28,214 bases of DNA from SIG205 sp045545595 (GTDB lineage Bacteria; Bacillota_I; Bacilli_A; RF39; UBA660): the NCBI GenBank assembly GCA_045545595.1, contig JAZQBG010000037.1:1-28214 (forward strand), given 5' to 3'. The notes under the pieces were generated by a model. That model was not told the DNA's origin. It ran no database searches and saw only the letters and a list, made by a program, of their open reading frames with translations. Below are positions 24,364 through 28,214 of the stretch, in pieces. The first letter of the stretch is position 1, and every line of letters starts with the position of its first letter. Position numbers and translations under genes: made by a program.

Positions 24364-25566
24364 TTATAAATTTATTAAAGGAAGGGTTATTTTAACTAAT
24401 GTTCCCTCGTTTTCTTTTGATAAATACTCTATTTTACCATTGTGTCCTTCTATAATTTCTTTTGATAGACTTACTCCTAACCCAGTCCCACATTTTTTTG
24501 TTGTATAGAACGCATCAAAGATTTTGACTATAGTTTCTTCATCCATACCTATACCGTTATCTTTAATGTTAATTAGTAAATTATTATTATCTATTTTATA
24601 GTTAACATTAATTTTACCATCATCTATACCCTCTAATGCTTCTATACTATTTTTAATAATATTAATTAGGACTTGTTTTAACCTATTATAATCGCCATTA
24701 ACGAATATTTCTTCGTCTTTTAACTCATAAGTTAGTTTTATATTTTTCTCGTCTAATAAGTTATAAAAAGTATCTAAAACCTCTGTTAAAAGTAATTCTA
24801 TGTCCATTATATCAAGATCAAGTTTAATTTTAGAAAACTCCATAAAGTCATTCATTATAGTAAGAGTTCTGTTTATTTCAGATTTAATAATTGGAATAAA
24901 CTTATCAATATGTTTAGTATTAGTTTTATCAAACATATCTAAATAACCTTTGCATACAGCGATAGGATTTTTAATTTCATGAGTTATTTTAAATAAAGAA
25001 TTTCTAATTTGTTTTTCCTTTTCTATTTCTTTTAAACTCATATGAATGCTAGCAATATTCTCTGCCTTTTGTAGTAAATATAATATTGTTACAGAAATAA
25101 TCATAAATAAACTTCCATTAATTATACATAATTCAAGTTTTTGATAATTGTATATAAAATTCATAATTACTTTAAGTAATAAAAATAACATTATAAAATA
25201 TCTTTTAGGTAAACTTCTATTTTTATAAATTAAATATATAAAGTAATAGAAAATATATTCTGTTATTACTAAGATAAAATTATATTTTAGAACTATTGTA
25301 TAATAACCTACTATTAATAGTTCTAATACTATACTACAAATACTTCTTTTCTTTATAAAACAAATTATTAACGGAATATTTATAAGCAATACTGACTTAT
25401 TTCCCATTTTCATACATAAATATACTGATGAAAAAAGTGCAATTTCTAAAAATAACTCATTATTTTTCTTCGAAAAGTTTTCATTGTGTGAAACATAAAA
25501 CAAATAACATAATACTGGAAATGTTATATAAATAATATTTACAATTAAAGTATCGATAAAACTCAT
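24364..25566 (-). CDS. Orphan membrane sensor histidine kinase (KinB-like layout)
   Basis: About 400 residues: roughly six membrane helices in the first 168, a HisKA domain with the phospho-accepting His near residue 196 (FKITHEIKNPIA), and a GHKL ATPase domain with N-box (LKQVLINIIKNSIEAL), G1 box (KDNGIGMD), F-box (FDAFYTTK) and G2 box (GTGLGVSLS). All catalytic motifs are intact. The ATG at 25566 is preferred to an in-frame TTG at 25572 because AAGGAAG is 8 bases away. No response regulator is adjacent, as for kinases feeding the sporulation phosphorelay; the six-helix layout is like KinB (inference). The promoter has a good -10, a poor -35 and tandem Spo0A-box-like sites. Confidence 0.9.
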   Translation of the reverse strand: MSFIDTLIVNIIYITFPVLCYLFYVSHNENFSKKNNELFLEIALFSSVYLCMKMGNKSVLLINIPLIICFIKKRSICSIVLELLIVGYYTIVLKYNFILVITEYIFYYFIYLIYKNRSLPKRYFIMLFLLLKVIMNFIYNYQKLELCIINGSLFMIISVTILYLLQKAENIASIHMSLKEIEKEKQIRNSLFKITHEIKNPIAVCKGYLDMFDKTNTKHIDKFIPIIKSEINRTLTIMNDFMEFSKIKLDLDIMDIELLLTEVLDTFYNLLDEKNIKLTYELKDEEIFVNGDYNRLKQVLINIIKNSIEALEGIDDGKINVNYKIDNNNLLINIKDNGIGMDEETIVKIFDAFYTTKKCGTGLGVSLSKEIIEGHNGKIEYLSKENEGTLVKITLPLINL

Positions 25567-25592
25567 TGCCAATTCTTCCTTTCATATTTTGT

Positions 25593-25598
25593 ATTATA
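25593..25598 (-). promoter_or_regulatory. -10 box of the histidine kinase gene
   Basis: TATAAT on the minus strand. At 17-18 bases the -35 position reads CAAAAT or ACAAAA, a poor match to TTGACA, which suggests activator dependence. Confidence 0.5.
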
Positions 25599-25619
25599 CT
25601 CTCACAATAAGTTGTATTT

Positions 25620-25636
25620 TGTCGACAAATGTCGAA
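25620..25636 (+). promoter_or_regulatory. Tandem Spo0A-box-like sites
   Basis: TGTCGAC (25620-25626) and TGTCGAA (25630-25636) are spaced exactly 10 bases apart, the arrangement of tandem 0A boxes (consensus TGTCGAA). They cover and flank the -35 position of the kinase promoter. The first also forms the perfect palindrome TTTGTCGACAAA. No Spo0A gene is in the window. Confidence 0.45.
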
Positions 25637-25670
25637 AAAAATAAGAAGTAACAAAAAATTACTTCTTATT
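25635..25670 (-). terminator. Terminator of the EIIB-like gene
   Basis: A perfect 12-bp stem AATAAGAAGTAA/TTACTTCTTATT (25640-25670) with 7-base loop and T-run on the minus strand, overlapping the gene's stop codon region. Confidence 0.9.
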
Positions 25671-25985
25671 ATCTAAAATATATTCATCTATATATTTTTT
25701 TAGGGTTCTAGCTTCACTACCTAGAATGATTTTTAGTTGATTATCAATTTCAACTATTCCTCTAGCCCCTAATTTTTGGATTGCTTCTTTATTTACTTTA
25801 GAAACATCATTTAGTGTTACTTTACATCTTGACTTATTAACTTCTACATTTAAGATATTATCTTTACCACCAAGGAAATTAACAAGTTTGTTCATTTCAA
25901 TTCTAACATCTTTTCTGTTAAGTCTAACAATAGCCAAAGCAACAATTAGTAGTACTACTACTATAATAATATATTGATAATTCAT
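25659..25985 (-). CDS. Membrane-anchored PTS EIIB-like protein lacking the active cysteine
   Basis: The 108-residue protein has one N-terminal helix (YIIIVVVLLIVALAIV) and a cytoplasmic domain that aligns without gaps to the glucose-type PTS EIIB domain, from LVNFLGGKDNILNV to LKKYIDEYI, including DVSKV and KLGARGIV. In EIIB the phosphorylated Cys lies in an ACITRLR-type motif; here the matching residues are VNKSRCK, so the Cys is replaced by Asn and the only cysteine sits three residues later. It is thus probably not a phosphotransfer protein but a reused fold; its role is unknown. It has its own promoter and terminator and lies between the Rpn-type gene and the kinase. Confidence 0.75.
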   Translation of the reverse strand: MNYQYIIIVVVLLIVALAIVRLNRKDVRIEMNKLVNFLGGKDNILNVEVNKSRCKVTLNDVSKVNKEAIQKLGARGIVEIDNQLKIILGSEARTLKKYIDEYILDNKK

Positions 25986-26000
25986 ATAATCACCATACTC

Positions 26001-26028
26001 ATTATACTATAAATTTATGAAAATGCAA
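26001..26028 (-). promoter_or_regulatory. Promoter of the EIIB-like gene
   Basis: On the minus strand TTGCAT (26023-26028), 16 bases, TATAAT (26001-26006), close to the ATG at 25985. Confidence 0.6.
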
Positions 26029-26047
26029 AATATTTTATAAATGAATA

Positions 26048-26977
26048 CTAGTGATTAAGATTTGATATTTCATCTATGTTTAATCCAGTTATTTCAGATA
26101 TAGTATTAATATCAAATTTTTTTTCAATCATTTGAAGTGCAATTTTCTTTTTTTCATCTAAATGTCCTAGATCAATACCTTCTTTAATTCCCTGTTGAAT
26201 TCCTTGTTCATGTCCTTCTTTATATCCTTCTTCTTTACTGTGCTCTCTGATTGCATTTTTCATTATTTCATCCTCTATCTCAGCATTGTATAATCCTATT
26301 ATGTGTTCATCACTACTTAATCTTTCTACTTCACTGATAAATGTTTCTCTCATATCATCATCCATGAATTCACTTCTCATTTTTAATTCCTCCATAGTTT
26401 TACTTTTTATTAGTTTTATCCATTTTACCATTTCACTGTCTGTGAACTCATTATAACACATACTATCCATATATTCCATATTTAAATAGTGTATTTCTAA
26501 ATTTTTTGTTAGTTCATTGCATCCGCTTTCATTTCTTAACATAAACACTGCTTTACCATCATTTTCTCCATCTATTCCAAAGTTATTAAAGTTTATTTGA
26601 ATGCATTTCTTTGTTTTATTATATTTGTCACCACTTCTGTATTGTTCAGAAAATATTTTGCAAATATATGCGGTATTCCTTTCTATCGTTGTTGGCCTTT
26701 CATTTCCCCTATTCGCGTTCATTTCTATATTCAAAATCTCGTTATCATTTATTTCTACTATAATATCTACACATTTCTTCTTATCTTTCTTGTCGTTTTT
26801 TAATAACTCACTATTCATTATTCTAACTTTACCTTTTATTTCATTAATATCTATTTTAAAATAATTACTTATAAGTAGTGTTAGTGCTTTCATATTAGTT
26901 TCATTTCCAAATACTGCTTTAAACATAAAGTCATATGTCAAGTCCATCAATTTTATCTGTGTCTTTTCATTAATCAT
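26048..26977 (-). CDS. Rpn-family PD-(D/E)XK nuclease / putative transposase
   Basis: The 309-residue protein belongs to the PDDEXK_2 (Rpn/YhgA-like) group: N-terminal LMDLTYDFMFKAVFGNE, catalytic core with Asp71 (VDIIVEIND) and Glu85-x-Asn87 (NIEMNAN), then IERNTAYICKIFSEQYRSG. Most relatives have Glu-x-Gln or Glu-x-Lys at the third position, so Asn is a variant. The C-terminus has the characteristic EG/QG repeats (EEGYKEGHEQGIQQGIKEG) and a small helical tail. Rpn proteins promote RecA-independent recombination and can act in phage defence; they are often multi-copy in gut bacteria. AGAAGGA lies before the ATG. Downstream is a short spacer, upstream a 470-base stretch containing a possible gene remnant. 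Confidence 0.88.
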   Translation of the reverse strand: MINEKTQIKLMDLTYDFMFKAVFGNETNMKALTLLISNYFKIDINEIKGKVRIMNSELLKNDKKDKKKCVDIIVEINDNEILNIEMNANRGNERPTTIERNTAYICKIFSEQYRSGDKYNKTKKCIQINFNNFGIDGENDGKAVFMLRNESGCNELTKNLEIHYLNMEYMDSMCYNEFTDSEMVKWIKLIKSKTMEELKMRSEFMDDDMRETFISEVERLSSDEHIIGLYNAEIEDEIMKNAIREHSKEEGYKEGHEQGIQQGIKEGIDLGHLDEKKKIALQMIEKKFDINTISEITGLNIDEISNLNH

Positions 26978-27160
26978 GTTATTCCTTCTTTCTAACTAGA
27001 GAATATCATAGATAATATTAGGAGTAAAATTACCGTTTTTTTATTTCTGGTATAAAATTAATTACAATATAAAAAAAGCTTACACATAATTTTCATTATC
27101 TGTAACCTTTATATTATAACTTCTATAAAATCTATACTTTTTTAAATTTTTAATATAATT

Positions 27161-27315
27161 TTAATCAATGTTAAATATTTGAATGTGTGTTGTTATTTCC
27201 ATATCATTATCTAAAGCGTAATTTATAATACTTATTATTGTTTCATCATTGTTTAAAATATATTTGTTAAGTCATCATTAGTTATAATTTTCAGCTTTAA
27301 TTGTATCATTATACA
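27161..27315 (-). pseudogene. Possible degraded gene fragment
   Basis: Between the Rpn-type and CotY/Z-like genes there is no intact gene from 26978 to 27477. On the minus strand one frame reads YILNNDETIISIINYALD then NDMEITTHIQIFNID and a stop at 27161; in another frame just upstream is KIITNDDLTNIF. Joined across a one-base shift these look like the end of a protein, with coding-like composition. No family is recognised. The rest of the stretch shows only AT-rich sequence. Confidence 0.35.
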
Positions 27316-27477
27316 TTATTAAATTTCCTTTAAAAATTTATCCACACTTTCATAGAAAACTATGTACAAATTATTATTTAAATAGTTGTTAAATTAACTA
27401 AATCTAGGTTTTAGCAATACACTCTTTATAATAATTAGAATATCTTAATATTGAAAATAGAAGAAGGGGTGGAATAT

Positions 27478-27702
27478 ATGTGTTGTAATAACAACAATTC
27501 AAACAACAACAGAAGTACAAATTGTATTGCTGAAATCTTACAAGTGATTTTAGTATTACAACAAAGTGCTTGTGGTCCAGATACTTGCTTAGACTCTTGT
27601 GATAGACCAATGTTAGGATGTGGTACTCCAATCAACTGCAATACTAGACCTGTAACACTTTATACTTGTTGTGGTAATGGTACTCCATGCCTTTGTACAT
27701 AA
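27478..27702 (+). CDS. Short CotY/CotZ-like cysteine-rich protein
   Basis: A 74-residue protein with 11 cysteines. After an Asn-rich start (MCCNNNNSNNNRST) it reads NCIAEILQVILVLQQ, then CGPDTCLDSCDRPMLGC and RPVTLYTCCGNGTPC. This follows the pattern of spore-coat CotY/CotZ/ExsY proteins (NCVC-helix-CPTGC, then a PF-x-L-F-type strand) but is about half their length and lacks the C-terminal half. The ATG at 27478 is chosen because AAGGGGTGG ends 5 bases before it; the longer frame from 27451 would place that site inside the gene. It could also be a metal-binding or other disulphide-linked surface protein. It is one of only two plus-strand genes and ends in a strong terminator. Confidence 0.7.
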   Translation: MCCNNNNSNNNRSTNCIAEILQVILVLQQSACGPDTCLDSCDRPMLGCGTPINCNTRPVTLYTCCGNGTPCLCT

Positions 27703-27738
27703 AAGTGATAAATTTAATAATACACATATATTAACACT

Positions 27739-27760
27739 AAACAGCAACTGCTGTTTTTTT
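27739..27760 (+). terminator. Terminator of the CotY/Z-like gene
   Basis: AAACAGCA/TGCTGTTT with two bases between the arms, followed by a run of Ts. Confidence 0.85.
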
Positions 27761-27992
27761 ATTTATAATATTATTTAATATTTTTTAATACTACCAAATA
27801 AAATAAATTAAATGGTGATATTTTAAGGCCTTATTATTAATTGATAATAAAAGATAAAAAGTAACATTGTAGTAAAAATATTAATTTATGCTATTACGCT
27901 TTAAAAAAGATAAATAAAAAACAAGATTTTTAATAGATATAAGAAAAAAGGCAATAAAACCCCCTTTCCCCATGAATATACATGTTGAGTAG
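27761..27992. other. Intergenic stretch without recognised gene
   Basis: AT-rich sequence with a TTATTAT/ATAATAA inverted repeat near 27831-27850 and a C-run at 27959-27970. I see no open frame with a ribosome site. Confidence 0.5.
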
Positions 27993-28214
27993 CTAAGTTA
28001 AAAGTTGTTTTCTTGTATAAAGAAGTATACTAGAAATAATATTTCTACCATTAGTTGTTAGGTAATACTTATCCTTTCTGGGCACTTTTTTAATTATTCC
28101 ATGAGCTTTGAGTTTTGATAAAGTTCTAGTAACCTTATTTATAACTTTATTATCTTCAGAATTTAAATAAAGATTTTTTCTAATCATTTTATTATTAAAA
28201 CCATTAATTAAATA
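27993..28214 (-). CDS. C-terminal part of a winged-helix-type protein (partial, runs off the right edge)
   Basis: The minus-strand frame is open from the stop at 27993 to the window edge without an upstream stop, so the internal ATG at 28187 is probably not the start. The visible 73 residues read YLINGFNNKMIRKNLYLN, then VTRTLSKLKAHGIIKKVPRK and DKYYLTTNGRNIISSIL: a helix-turn-helix with a wing (KVPRKDKYYLTTNG). This resembles the C-terminal domain of a widespread bacterial protein group whose ends carry a G-F-x-N-x-x-L/I-R motif followed by R-x-L-x-x-L-x-x-H-G-L/I-I-x-K-V-P. The full protein's function is unknown to me. No ribosome site is seen before 28187. Confidence 0.65.
   Translation of the reverse strand, partial: YLINGFNNKMIRKNLYLNSEDNKVINKVTRTLSKLKAHGIIKKVPRKDKYYLTTNGRNIISSILLYTRKQLLT

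Noticed and set aside
26597..26864. Two overlapping plus-strand frames within the Rpn-type gene
   Set aside because: Both are antisense shadows of an intact minus-strand gene with recognisable motifs.
27404..27641. Minus-strand frames opposite the CotY/Z-like gene
   Set aside because: The plus strand has a good ribosome site, terminator and cysteine pattern; the opposite frames have none.

Overview
The window is a chromosomal stretch of a very AT-rich, low-GC Gram-positive-type bacterium (roughly a quarter to 30% GC by eye, standard code, strong AGGAGG ribosome sites, TTGACA/TATAAT promoters). Its murG-murB-ftsQ-ftsA-ftsZ cell-wall/division cluster, LCP and PASTA protein, HU and membrane histidine kinase fit an uncultured gut Bacilli/Mollicutes-related lineage (RF39-like); this placement is inference. 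Possible traces of a sporulation programme are a CotY/CotZ-like cysteine-rich protein and tandem Spo0A-box-like sites upstream of an orphan kinase. Nearly all genes are on the minus strand; only the LCP gene and the CotY/Z-like gene are on the plus strand.

Layout, left to right: start of an unknown membrane protein gene (1-70); division operon read right to left as murG, murB, ftsQ/divIB, a VanY-type carboxypeptidase, ftsA, ftsZ (327-6460); a three-gene accessory block of AlbA_2/ATPase, DinD and a YhcG-type nuclease (6585-10127); transketolase (10232-12217); two genes of unknown function, one a large surface protein (12291-15069); an AAA+DUF4143 ATPase (15255-16454) beside a HerA-like ATPase (16569-18347); a divergent LCP-PASTA gene (18491-20800); a secreted cysteine-containing protein with a VirB2-like C-terminus, a small exported protein, tRNA CCA transferase, HU, histidine kinase, a degenerate PTS EIIB-like membrane protein and an Rpn-type nuclease (20857-26977); a CotY/CotZ-like gene (27478-27702); and the C-terminal part of a winged-helix protein running off the right edge.

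The most striking structure is how accessory genes are seated. The three-gene block lies between two copies of the transketolase terminator (6539-6576 and 10214-10252), and each of its genes is preceded by a near-identical terminator-plus-leader module. A 24-codon remnant of a second YhcG gene survives behind dinD. Independently, the AAA+DUF4143 gene is bracketed by a perfect 33-bp direct repeat that is the 3' end and terminator of the HerA gene. Both cases look like insertion of promoter-gene-terminator units at an existing terminator, with duplication of that terminator. No recombinase is visible in the window, so the mechanism is open.

A second shared element is a roughly 105-bp promoter/leader found upstream of both the left-edge gene and the VirB2-like gene 22 kb away, suggesting coordinated expression of two membrane or secreted products.
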